From: a virus
Strand: one strand, 5' to 3'
Length of the DNA stretch: 64,000 nt
IMG/VR virus record: IMGVR_UViG_3300027770_000026
Coordinates: 62,001 to 126,000 of that record
Positions within the stretch are counted from its first letter, which is position 1, and every line of letters starts with the position of its first letter. Positions 1-6,539 of the stretch are shown here, one piece after another. The notes under the pieces are model-generated. The model was not told the origin of the DNA, did no database searches, and saw nothing but the letters and a program-made list of their open reading frames with translations. A program made the position numbers and the translations under genes.

Positions 1-288
1 CTCCAAATCTACTGCTTCATACAGCATGTTGTGTATAGTCAAGTATCCCGAGTACTGTGCCGGTGCATAAGAATCTGTACCAAACTCAAACACATCGTAT
101 AGTACTCCGCGGTAGCTTTGACGTTCCTTGATCTCGCCTCGGTATATACGTCTAACTACAGCACAGAATAGCATAAGCTGCTGGTCTTTGTCAAGTGCAT
201 TCCACGCTGCTTCGCTGTCTGCATCAAACTGCTTTGCAGCCTCACGCATGGCTTCACCTGCTGCAGCTAGTTCCTGCAGTAGATCCAT
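1..288 (-). CDS. Hypothetical protein, partial at left edge
   Basis: An open minus-strand frame starts at ATG 288-286 and runs without a stop to the window edge, giving 96 residues (starts MDLLQELAAAGEAM). The visible part is an acidic helix followed by a compact region rich in Tyr and Arg. I do not recognise the family. It lies just downstream of the antitoxin-like gene and probably shares its transcript. Confidence 0.7.
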   Translation of the reverse strand, partial: MDLLQELAAAGEAMREAAKQFDADSEAAWNALDKDQQLMLFCAVVRRIYRGEIKERQSYRGVLYDVFEFGTDSYAPAQYSGYLTIHNMLYEAVDLE

Positions 289-295
289 ATTTGTT

Positions 296-610
296 TTATC
301 TGCTGTACTGACCATATATGTATGTTAACACTTCTTCAGGATAAGTTGCAAGTACTTCTCGGGGGGTGCGACTATCAAATGCCAAATTAGGTGACGCCAA
401 CCATTCCTCCACCAACTCGTCGCTGCCTAATATTGGTAGTAGCAACTGGTTAATTTCATTACGAATATGGTTATACCTTAACCAATCACTACACCATCGC
501 ATGTGGTCGTCTCGCTGTATACGAACTTTGTCGTTAGACAGCTCCACATAATCACGAGCGATGGTGTAGATTAGGTCTTCTGCACTAAGTCGATTAGTGT
601 ACTGGCTCAC
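296..610 (-). CDS. MbcA/ParS/Xre-like toxin-binding antitoxin-domain protein
   Basis: A GTG start at 610-608 gives 104 residues and avoids a long overlap with the upstream gene. The C-terminal half carries EEWLASPNLAFDSRTPREVL followed by a Tyr-rich helix. This fits the toxin-binding domain of MbcA/ParS/Xre antitoxins (DUF2384), whose hallmark is a WL..PN.AF.G.TP...L segment. There is no HTH repressor domain and no RES-type toxin beside it, so it would be an orphan antitoxin-like protein that may neutralise a host toxin. The domain call is by eye; the start codon is the less certain part. Confidence 0.55.
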   Translation of the reverse strand: MSQYTNRLSAEDLIYTIARDYVELSNDKVRIQRDDHMRWCSDWLRYNHIRNEINQLLLPILGSDELVEEWLASPNLAFDSRTPREVLATYPEEVLTYIYGQYSR

Positions 611-905
611 TTGGTGTCTCGGTTGCAACTGATGGAACAGTTTCAGCGGGTGCCACTGGCTCTTCTGGATCAGGTTCAGGTGCAAACACTGCCGGTTCAG
701 ACTCGGACGGTGATGTGCAAGTAGTCCATGCAAACTCTCCGGTCAGATCATCAAACCGTGCGCCGCAATTTTGTGTAGCAGCTTTCTGCAGCTTTGCAGT
801 GGCAATATTACTACCAACTACAGCACCAGTACCAAACACAACAATTGCTGCACCAATTACGATACACAGTAGTGTTAACTTTTCAAATCCTGTACGCTCT
901 GACAT
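594..905 (-). CDS. Single-pass membrane protein with Pro/Glu-rich tail
   Basis: 103 residues from ATG 905. One hydrophobic helix spans about residues 10-32. A soluble segment with two Cys (..QNCGARFDD..TTCTS) is followed by an acidic tail rich in Pro, Glu and Val. The layout suggests an inner-membrane anchor with a periplasmic tail. It overlaps the next gene by about 17 bases. No family was recognised. Confidence 0.75.
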   Translation of the reverse strand: MSERTGFEKLTLLCIVIGAAIVVFGTGAVVGSNIATAKLQKAATQNCGARFDDLTGEFAWTTCTSPSESEPAVFAPEPDPEEPVAPAETVPSVATETPSEPVH

Positions 906-920
906 TATGGTCTCCTTATA

Positions 921-1103
921 TTACCATTCTGAATTTTCAAGTCTAAACTTGCTCTTGGGAGCAGCACGGTTTAGTACCTGGATTAGTTCTGCACCAAGCA
1001 GTTCAAAGTTTGGTGCTTCAAATATGGGATGCTCGCTATCGTTATCGATTACAATAATAGGATGCGTTTCGTCGTCTTGATAGATTAAAATTGATTTAAT
1101 CAT
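921..1103 (-). CDS. Small hypothetical protein
   Basis: 60 residues, ATG start overlapping the upstream stop as ATGA (1100-1103). It is a compact acidic/hydrophobic protein beginning MIKSILIYQDDETHPII. No motif was recognised. The translational coupling supports it as a real gene. Confidence 0.65.
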   Translation of the reverse strand: MIKSILIYQDDETHPIIVIDNDSEHPIFEAPNFELLGAELIQVLNRAAPKSKFRLENSEW

Positions 1104-1225
1104 AGTTGTTGTTCCTCATCATACGGCAACCAGTTCTTAGATTGTATCTGCTTAAGTGTATGTAGTACTACTGCAAACACCAAACCAATAAAAAATCCAC
1201 CTAAAAATACCAATGTATCATGCAT
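1100..1225 (-). CDS. 41-residue single-pass membrane peptide
   Basis: ATG at 1225-1223 to TGA at 1102-1100. The protein starts MHDTLVFLGGFFIGLVFAVV, one transmembrane helix, and ends in a polar tail (KNWLPYDEEQQL). Its stop overlaps the next start as ATGA. Its layout resembles the 37-residue membrane peptide at 13693-13806. Confidence 0.6.
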   Translation of the reverse strand: MHDTLVFLGGFFIGLVFAVVLHTLKQIQSKNWLPYDEEQQL

Positions 1226-1235
1226 ATTTTATACT

Positions 1236-1457
1236 TTATGATTCGTCAACAGTAGTTAGTACGTTATGTACATCTGCAATATACCGCCAGGGATCAAAGC
1301 GATGACTGCGGCAACGATGTACAGTATCTAACCATGCCCAATAGCCATCTTCGGACAATACAGGAAACCATGCGTATGCTGTATGCCACTTACGCTGGGC
1401 TTGCATCTTCTCGTCTTTTGCTAAACGTTGAAGATTGGCTCGTTTAGTTGCGGTCAT
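1236..1457 (-). CDS. Hypothetical protein, Trp-rich
   Basis: Start chosen at ATG 1457-1455 (MTATKRANLQ), overlapping the upstream gene by 14 bases; 73 residues. It has a basic N-terminus and a Trp/His/Arg-rich centre (YAWFPVLSEDGYWAWLDTVH). No family was recognised. Confidence 0.65.
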   Translation of the reverse strand: MTATKRANLQRLAKDEKMQAQRKWHTAYAWFPVLSEDGYWAWLDTVHRCRSHRFDPWRYIADVHNVLTTVDES

Positions 1458-1620
1458 TTTTGAGCTGTTCCTCAACAGCAACCGTCGCTAGCATGGCAGG
1501 AGTCCCCATCATAATAATTATAAGTAGCACACCGCTAACACCCGATACTGAATATGCCCAGACGCTCCATACGACAAACCATGCAGCGAGAGAGATTACG
1601 GCAAACTTACGGCGAAACAT
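1444..1620 (-). CDS. Small two-helix membrane protein
   Basis: Start chosen at ATG 1620 (MFRRKFAVISLAAWF), overlapping the upstream stop by 14 bases; 58 residues. Two hydrophobic helices are separated by a Gly/Ser turn and end in a polar tail. Probably an inner-membrane protein of the small accessory set; function unknown. Confidence 0.65.
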   Translation of the reverse strand: MFRRKFAVISLAAWFVVWSVWAYSVSGVSGVLLIIIMMGTPAMLATVAVEEQLKNDRN

Positions 1621-1873
1621 TCGATTGCTCCTTAATAATCTGTATATCTTTAACACACATAAGGTAGTTATCGTTGACTACCCTAACCAACACACCACCT
1701 TGTTGTTGGCATTTATTCATATAGGCTTTTTGCTCTTTTTTGAAGGCGTCATGCATTAGCCTAAAACCAAATACGCCAAAACCTACGATGATTAGGAATG
1801 GTAGTGTCTTTTTGAATACATCCCACGCCTTGCCTAATCGCAGTGCTGTGGTTTCTGTTACGGGAATACGCAT
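1607..1873 (-). CDS. Single-pass membrane protein
   Basis: 88 residues from ATG 1873. One transmembrane helix at about 24-42 is followed by a soluble domain with two Cys (..MNKCQQQGG..LMCVKD..), suggesting an extracytoplasmic disulphide. It is the first gene of the leftward run of small genes. No family was recognised. Confidence 0.7.
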   Translation of the reverse strand: MRIPVTETTALRLGKAWDVFKKTLPFLIIVGFGVFGFRLMHDAFKKEQKAYMNKCQQQGGVLVRVVNDNYLMCVKDIQIIKEQSNVSP

Positions 1874-1968
1874 ATTTTCTCTACTTAGTTGTGCTAGAAC
1901 CGTGTACTAGTATTTTAGCAGGGTGTGCGGGGTAATGCAAGAGCATGTCCAAAATATAAAATTTTGGA

Positions 1969-1974
1969 TAAATA
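1969..1974 (+). promoter_or_regulatory. Late promoter element TAAATA
   Basis: GGATAAATA ends five bases before the ATG at 1980. The position implies transcription starting at or beside the start codon (leaderless class). Confidence 0.6.
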
Positions 1975-1979
1975 TTGGC

Positions 1980-2291
1980 ATGAAGTCCACCACCCTAAAA
2001 GTTGCCCTAGCAGTTATTACCACTGTGGGTTCAATTGCTGTTGCAGCATTGACCTTGTTTGGTGGTGGGGACGAAAAAGCTGAACCTGCATCTAATACAC
2101 CGTCTATTGTATTGAGTCCTTCAATGAACCAATCTAGCGTTAATAGCAATACTAATACTGCAACAAATCAAAGTTCAAAGCCCGAACGTCCACCAGTTGT
2201 AAACAATTATATTATCCAACCTGCAGAAGAAAGCCCCGATGAAGAATACGAAGAAATCGTAGACGACACCGAGGCTACAGTAGAACCTTAG
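1980..2291 (+). CDS. Membrane-anchored protein with Asn/Glu-rich tail
   Basis: ATG 1980 is chosen because the late promoter element sits five bases upstream; 103 residues. An N-terminal hydrophobic helix (about 7-26) is followed by a disordered segment rich in Asn, Ser and Thr and an acidic C-terminus. It converges with the Asn-rich secreted protein, the two stops being two bases apart. Function unknown. Confidence 0.7.
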   Translation: MKSTTLKVALAVITTVGSIAVAALTLFGGGDEKAEPASNTPSIVLSPSMNQSSVNSNTNTATNQSSKPERPPVVNNYIIQPAEESPDEEYEEIVDDTEATVEP

Positions 2292-2293
2292 TT

Positions 2294-3298
2294 TTACTTT
2301 TCAAGCCTAGTAACAATTGTAGGCTGCTTAGGACACTTGTTCTTATACTTGATCTTGGTAATCACTTTAGGTGGTGGTGTAGGATGGAATACCACTTCTC
2401 GAACTACTTCCCTGATAATCTGCTGCGGAGGCGGCGCAAGCGGTGCCACAGTTACTGCCGCAGTGGGGGGAGCCGATGGAATTGGTACGTCTTTGGTGAT
2501 AATTGGAGGCGGTTCACGGCATTCAACCCCAGCAGCAGCCATTGCCTTATCAATCTTTGGATCCTGTCGAGCATAGAAACAAGCTGCACTCGGTAGTCCC
2601 ATTGTTAGCAGCAACTTGGTGTTCTTGATCATAACACAGTTTTCATCAACCACAGTCTTGCCACCGCTTACGCCTAGGATCTGTGTCTGCACTCCGCCTG
2701 TTACCGAACCCAAGCAGGTGTCTGCACCTGCAGTTAGATTGCTGCCAACAGCACTGTTAACTGGGTTCAGTCGTTCACGATAAACATCGCTAAATGACTG
2801 ATTCACCGTAGTAGAGTTACCGCTACCATTACCACTTGCAGTAGCGTTGCCACCTTGTGCAGTTGCTACCGAATAACCGCCATTGGCTACCTGATGCTGT
2901 TCCTGTCCCTGTAGTTGATCCTGAACCTGTGTTTGGTTCTGATCTAGTGCATTAACATTGTCGTTACGGTTGTTGTTAGCATTACTGCTAGTGCTAGTGT
3001 TAGTGTTGCTGCTGTTGACTGTGTTGTTATTACGATTAGCAACATGGTTAACATTGGACAATGTATTGGTGTTATCAATAGCGTTGTTATTAGTATTAGC
3101 ACCATTTAAACTATTATTGTTGGTGTTATTACCAGTGAGTGAATTGGTATTGTTACCAACCAGGCTGTTGGTATTAGTACCAGTAACAGTTCCTGACGTT
3201 CCCACAAGAGGACTACCGCCTTCGTTATCATTGCTGGCCATTGCCACACTAGTACACAATACAGCAGCAATAGCTGCTGATAGAATAAACTTCTTCAT
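2294..3298 (-). CDS. Secreted Asn-rich repeat protein
   Basis: 334 residues from ATG 3298. Residues 1-21 form a classic signal peptide (MKKF..AAVLCTSVAMA). Residues about 30-120 are low-complexity repeats of TN, NTN and NNN type, then a Gln-rich stretch. A more ordered segment follows with four Cys, then a Pro-rich linker and a basic tail. It is predicted to be exported to the periplasm or surface during infection. I know of no enzyme with this layout; a surface or adhesive role is possible. It sits next to other secreted products (thermonuclease, 10657-10968). Confidence 0.75.
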   Translation of the reverse strand: MKKFILSAAIAAVLCTSVAMASNDNEGGSPLVGTSGTVTGTNTNSLVGNNTNSLTGNNTNNNSLNGANTNNNAIDNTNTLSNVNHVANRNNNTVNSSNTNTSTSSNANNNRNDNVNALDQNQTQVQDQLQGQEQHQVANGGYSVATAQGGNATASGNGSGNSTTVNQSFSDVYRERLNPVNSAVGSNLTAGADTCLGSVTGGVQTQILGVSGGKTVVDENCVMIKNTKLLLTMGLPSAACFYARQDPKIDKAMAAAGVECREPPPIITKDVPIPSAPPTAAVTVAPLAPPPQQIIREVVREVVFHPTPPPKVITKIKYKNKCPKQPTIVTRLEK

Positions 3299-3355
3299 TA
3301 AAACTCCTTTAACAGTTATAGGTCGTAGTATACGCAGTCATCAACATGGTGTCAA

Positions 3356-3778
3356 CTATTCGCACCAAGACTTCTTAGCATCACCAAAATATTCTCGAGC
3401 ATGCCCATTTGCGATCAACAATGCGCGAAGACTCTTGCCATCCAATTCAGCATCACCTAAAATACGACCACCAAACTTGTCCCATTCCTTGATAGTGATT
3501 TGAACCTTCTTTGCATCCTTTAATTGCGCTTTAGCAAATGCTGTAGCAGCTTCACCACGAGCAGCTTCACTTGGGCACTTAGCACGACCACCCTTCTCGG
3601 GAGTATCAACACCATAGATACGTATGCGAATAGTCTTACCTAGTTCGCTTGGTAACCAAACTGCTTCAACTTCTAGTGTATCGCCATCAACGGCTCGAAC
3701 TACCTTCCAATCGTAGGGATTGGCATTTGCTGCAAAACTTAGCATAGCAGCGACTGTAAACATGATTAATTTCTTCAT
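3356..3778 (-). CDS. Secreted thermonuclease (SNase-like)
   Basis: 140 residues. Signal peptide at 1-19 ending AANA. The SNase fold shows in VVRAVDGDTLEV, RIYGVDTPE (catalytic Arg and Glu at the spacing of staphylococcal nuclease R35/E43) and FGGRILGDAEL (third catalytic Arg). The family cleaves DNA and RNA with Ca2+. Export points to a periplasmic nuclease, which could degrade incoming DNA or salvage nucleotides. AAGGAG precedes the ATG and a TAAATA element lies about 20 bases upstream. Its length fits the single-domain family. Confidence 0.9.
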   Translation of the reverse strand: MKKLIMFTVAAMLSFAANANPYDWKVVRAVDGDTLEVEAVWLPSELGKTIRIRIYGVDTPEKGGRAKCPSEAARGEAATAFAKAQLKDAKKVQITIKEWDKFGGRILGDAELDGKSLRALLIANGHAREYFGDAKKSWCE

Positions 3779-3797
3779 AACAACTCCTTATTGTGAA

Positions 3798-4619
3798 CTA
3801 TTTAAGTTCAAATACCAGGTTGCTATTAAATTCTGAATTCAGGTAATGACCATGGTAGCCACGTGGATTGCACACTACTCTACAGCCTTCTACCATGTAG
3901 TCCATGCTGTCGTGCATGTGACCATGGAACCAATACTTGATATGCGGTGCCGAGATCATAATGTTTTCCAAGTCGCTAGCATATGCGTCGTTCAACAAGC
4001 TACCCTTGTAGATTTCATGTACGCTATTGTAGCTAGGTGCATGGTGGCTCATCACAATGAGCTTACGCATGTCTAGTGCAAGATCTTCTACGCACTTGCT
4101 TAGTTCGTGCATAAACTGTTCATGATCCGCTAGCGCATCGTTGGGGTAAAACTGCGGACGATAAGCACGATAGCCACTGGATTCTGCTGACTTGCGAATG
4201 TGCTCGTGATCCGTCATACCACACTGCGCTGCATTCATGCTCATAGGATTGGCATTGCGATAGTTAGTCCACATGGTACCACCAAAGATGGTCCAATCAT
4301 CTACAGTGACTGCTTGCTTTTCTAATAGCGTTACATTGGTACCCGCAAGGTACTCACAAAGTATAGCGGCATTGTTATCAAACACACCACCGTAGTGTTC
4401 ATGGTTACCCATGATATAGTACACAGTATTGTACTTGCTGCATTCGTTGTGAAAGAACATATCGCAGGTTTCGCGATGCCGTATTGCGTCTCGATCGGTA
4501 CGTTCGGCGCGAAAACAATCGGCTACGCAGATATCGCCGGCTAGCAGTAGTACATCGCCTCCAGGCAGTGTCATATCTCCAAACTCCAAGTGGAGGTCAC
4601 TCATTAGCTGTAGTTTCAT
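3798..4619 (-). CDS. Calcineurin-like metallophosphoesterase
   Basis: 273 residues. All metal-binding motifs are visible: SDLHLEF (D8, H10), LLAGDICVAD, MGNHEHYGG, MSHHAPS and FHGHMHDS. Members hydrolyse phosphomono- or phosphodiesters with two metal ions; the substrate cannot be read from the sequence. It starts in an ATGA overlap with the upstream small membrane protein. No signal peptide, so it acts in the cytoplasm. Similar stand-alone enzymes are common in large phages. Confidence 0.9.
   Translation of the reverse strand: MKLQLMSDLHLEFGDMTLPGGDVLLLAGDICVADCFRAERTDRDAIRHRETCDMFFHNECSKYNTVYYIMGNHEHYGGVFDNNAAILCEYLAGTNVTLLEKQAVTVDDWTIFGGTMWTNYRNANPMSMNAAQCGMTDHEHIRKSAESSGYRAYRPQFYPNDALADHEQFMHELSKCVEDLALDMRKLIVMSHHAPSYNSVHEIYKGSLLNDAYASDLENIMISAPHIKYWFHGHMHDSMDYMVEGCRVVCNPRGYHGHYLNSEFNSNLVFELK
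3799..3804 (-). promoter_or_regulatory. Late promoter element TAAATA
   Basis: TTAAATAG on the minus strand, about 20 bases before the thermonuclease ATG, with AAGGAG between them. Confidence 0.45.
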
Positions 4620-4750
4620 GTGCGTAGTTTCTCAAACAACTTCTTGGTATTAGTATACAGGAAATTTACAATGGCGCCGACAGTTCCAATAACAATTATA
4701 ACCAAAGCAAATCCAAAAGCAACAGCTAATCCCGCAAGTTCTGGTTTCAT
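4616..4750 (-). CDS. 44-residue membrane protein
   Basis: ATG 4750 follows the upstream stop by one base (MKPELAGLAVAFGFALVIIV). One long hydrophobic helix and a basic tail (NTKKLFEKLRT). The stop overlaps the phosphoesterase start as ATGA. Confidence 0.6.
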   Translation of the reverse strand: MKPELAGLAVAFGFALVIIVIGTVGAIVNFLYTNTKKLFEKLRT

Positions 4751-4751
4751 T

Positions 4752-5006
4752 CTACGTTTCAACTTCGTCTTCGTATACGGCATTGGGTGTGATCTTCTTG
4801 GTGCTGGCACGTTTCTTTTTTAACTTGGCCAGTTCGTCTGCTTGCTTCATATCAGTAATAACCTGCAAGTTCAAATAGACGTCACCCAAGGCCATGGTCC
4901 AACGACCATGTTTGGTATCCACATACCACCCCAGGCTTTCCCGAACTTCTATTTTAAGATCCGCAAACTTGGCTTTGAGATCGTGTAGACAGTTAACGCC
5001 CTTCAT
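4752..5006 (-). CDS. Hypothetical protein
   Basis: 84 residues with a basic Lys-rich segment near the C-terminus (AKLKKKRASTKK). The start overlaps the preceding stop as ATGA. No motif was recognised. Confidence 0.65.
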   Translation of the reverse strand: MKGVNCLHDLKAKFADLKIEVRESLGWYVDTKHGRWTMALGDVYLNLQVITDMKQADELAKLKKKRASTKKITPNAVYEDEVET

Positions 5007-5194
5007 GCAAGGATGGCGGTATCCCCACCGTAAGCCACTGTTCGGGCAACGTTATTGTTGATTTCTAATAACTTGAACTTGTGTTCCTTTTGAAACGCAG
5101 TCCAACTATTGAGGATTAGCTCGCGACTTCCGCTCTTGATCAAAACTTGATTTCGATCACCATCAACAATTGCAAAGTATCGCACAGTGTCCAT
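5003..5194 (-). CDS. Small hypothetical protein
   Basis: 63 residues (MDTVRYFAIVDGDRNQ), a likely small alpha/beta protein. CTAAGG lies directly before the ATG and a TAAATA element about 30 bases upstream. No family was recognised. Confidence 0.65.
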   Translation of the reverse strand: MDTVRYFAIVDGDRNQVLIKSGSRELILNSWTAFQKEHKFKLLEINNNVARTVAYGGDTAILA

Positions 5195-5225
5195 CCTTAG
5201 TTGCCCTTTAAAAGAAATAGCAGGT

Positions 5226-5231
5226 TATTTA
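5226..5231 (-). promoter_or_regulatory. Late promoter-like element TAAATA
   Basis: ACATAAATAACC on the minus strand, overlapping the end of the 5229-5474 gene and about 30 bases before the 5194 start. Confidence 0.35.
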
Positions 5232-5474
5232 TGTCTTGAGGTAACGATCCTTGTTCATATACCAACGCAAGAGTTTCTCGCGGCAAAGATCTGGCACATT
5301 AACATAGGGCTGCTCAAGTAGGAAGGGACAGGGAGAGCCCCAACCTCTATTGTCCATAAATTCCGCAAAGCGGCGGCGGTGATCTACCTTAGAGGGATCA
5401 AACTCTACTTGCCAAATTGCATGACGACCAGTGACACGGGGATTGGACTTTTCCATAAACTTCACAGCGGACAT
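5229..5474 (-). CDS. Hypothetical protein
   Basis: 81 residues, basic, rich in Arg and Trp (WQVEFDPSKVDHRRRFAEF). CTGGAGA stands upstream of the ATG. No family was recognised. Confidence 0.65.
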   Translation of the reverse strand: MSAVKFMEKSNPRVTGRHAIWQVEFDPSKVDHRRRFAEFMDNRGWGSPCPFLLEQPYVNVPDLCREKLLRWYMNKDRYLKT

Positions 5475-5528
5475 TGCTGTCTCCAGTAATTTAACTCAAA
5501 GATATTGTAACACGGCTGTAACACTGTG

Positions 5529-5756
5529 TCAATGGATTTTCCCCATAATTTTAGCTGCTGCTACTTCAGCTTCTAGCTCTGCATGTTTGGGCAAAGTTAA
5601 CCAAATATCAAACTCTTCGGGTGGGATTTCTTCCTCTTCATAGCCCAAAAGCATCATAAGATCGGAACTGCGAAGCTCATCCACTCCCTGCTGTTTGAAT
5701 TGGTACATGATGGAAAGGATTTGGTCACGCAGTGGCTGATCGTCATCATCGTTCAT
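5529..5756 (-). CDS. Acidic hypothetical protein
   Basis: 75 residues with strongly acidic segments (MNDDDDQPL; LLGYEEEEIPPEEFDIWL). Start in an ATGA overlap with the upstream gene. Helical and negatively charged, so a DNA-mimic or binding role is conceivable but not shown. Confidence 0.65.
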   Translation of the reverse strand: MNDDDDQPLRDQILSIMYQFKQQGVDELRSSDLMMLLGYEEEEIPPEEFDIWLTLPKHAELEAEVAAAKIMGKIH

Positions 5757-6121
5757 TTGGTTGCTCCAATTTTAAAAGTTTTACCAGTTGGTGCGGCTAT
5801 TCGTTGGAGCTCAATGAATTTTTCTAGATCTAAGGTTGCAAGGTCCTGCCACGTTTCTGCATACCTGCATGTCACCCGAAACAGTGTAGCAGTGTCGCTG
5901 GCTGCGGGCATTAGGTTATCAAAACGGTCCGTGCCGTAGTACCTCAACCTAATAGGAAAGATTTGAGCAATATTCCAGGCCATAGCTTTGTTCTCGGGTG
6001 TGTACTGAACCAGAATACTCTGTTTTGCGTTTACATGCATGTAGCACCAATCCTGCTGCTCAGGATTGAGTATGAGAAAACGTAGTGTAGTGTCGTGTAT
6101 GCTGCCTTTTACAAGGGTCAT
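5753..6121 (-). CDS. Hypothetical protein
   Basis: 122 residues of mixed alpha/beta character (TLVKGSIHDTTLRFLILNPE at the N-terminus). No domain was recognised. Transcribed with the 75-residue acidic protein through an ATGA overlap. Confidence 0.65.
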   Translation of the reverse strand: MTLVKGSIHDTTLRFLILNPEQQDWCYMHVNAKQSILVQYTPENKAMAWNIAQIFPIRLRYYGTDRFDNLMPAASDTATLFRVTCRYAETWQDLATLDLEKFIELQRIAAPTGKTFKIGATK

Positions 6122-6170
6122 GGTACTGTCCTTATCTTAACGCCTGCTTCATTGTTTATCCTATAGATAT

Positions 6171-6208
6171 GAGGGTTTTTCTGTTGCAGGGAAAACTCAC
6201 AAACCCCG
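6171..6208. repeat. 38-bp direct repeat, left copy
   Basis: Same orientation as 8682-8719 and identical at 35 of 38 positions. Read on the minus strand it is a degenerate hairpin, likely a terminator just past the 6215-6451 gene. The two copies bound the plus-strand kinase gene. Confidence 0.8.
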
Positions 6209-6214
6209 TAATGC

Positions 6215-6451
6215 TTAGATCTTACCGTTAGAGATGAACTCGTTGAGGCGCGAAGCCTTAACAATTACATCTTCTTCAGTAAAGTACTGGGGGAACTCTG
6301 GGGTATCGGGCAATGCCTTTTGATTGTGCATTGCTGATTGAACCTGATTGTTCCAGTCTGTCTCAACAAATCCACGCTTGCTGTGGTATTCGTCGTTGAG
6401 CATGTCCTTTGCGAGCCGTACTAGCTCTAGTCTAATTTCAAATGGTGTCAT
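6215..6451 (-). CDS. Conserved phage hypothetical protein
   Basis: 78 residues beginning MTPFEIRLELVRLAKDML. I recall similar small proteins from T4-like cyanophages, but no function is known to me. AAGGAG sits seven bases before the ATG. It diverges from the kinase-fusion gene across an 88-base promoter region. Confidence 0.75.
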   Translation of the reverse strand: MTPFEIRLELVRLAKDMLNDEYHSKRGFVETDWNNQVQSAMHNQKALPDTPEFPQYFTEEDVIVKASRLNEFISNGKI

Positions 6452-6526
6452 CTTCGTCTCCTTGTGTGTATGTGTGTACGCAGGATCGTTCCTGCAATTG
6501 TATATAGCAGATAGTTGTACTATTCA

Positions 6527-6534
6527 TATAAATA
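6527..6534 (+). promoter_or_regulatory. Late promoter TATAAATA
   Basis: Perfect match to the T4 late consensus, ending five bases before the ATG at 6540; the same spacing and a near-identical context occur at 1969. Confidence 0.75.
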
Positions 6535-6539
6535 TTGGT

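Noticed and set aside
2958-3503. 181-residue Leu-rich plus-strand open frame
   Set aside because: It mirrors the Asn-rich repeats of the secreted protein; Leu runs are the reverse reading of those codons.
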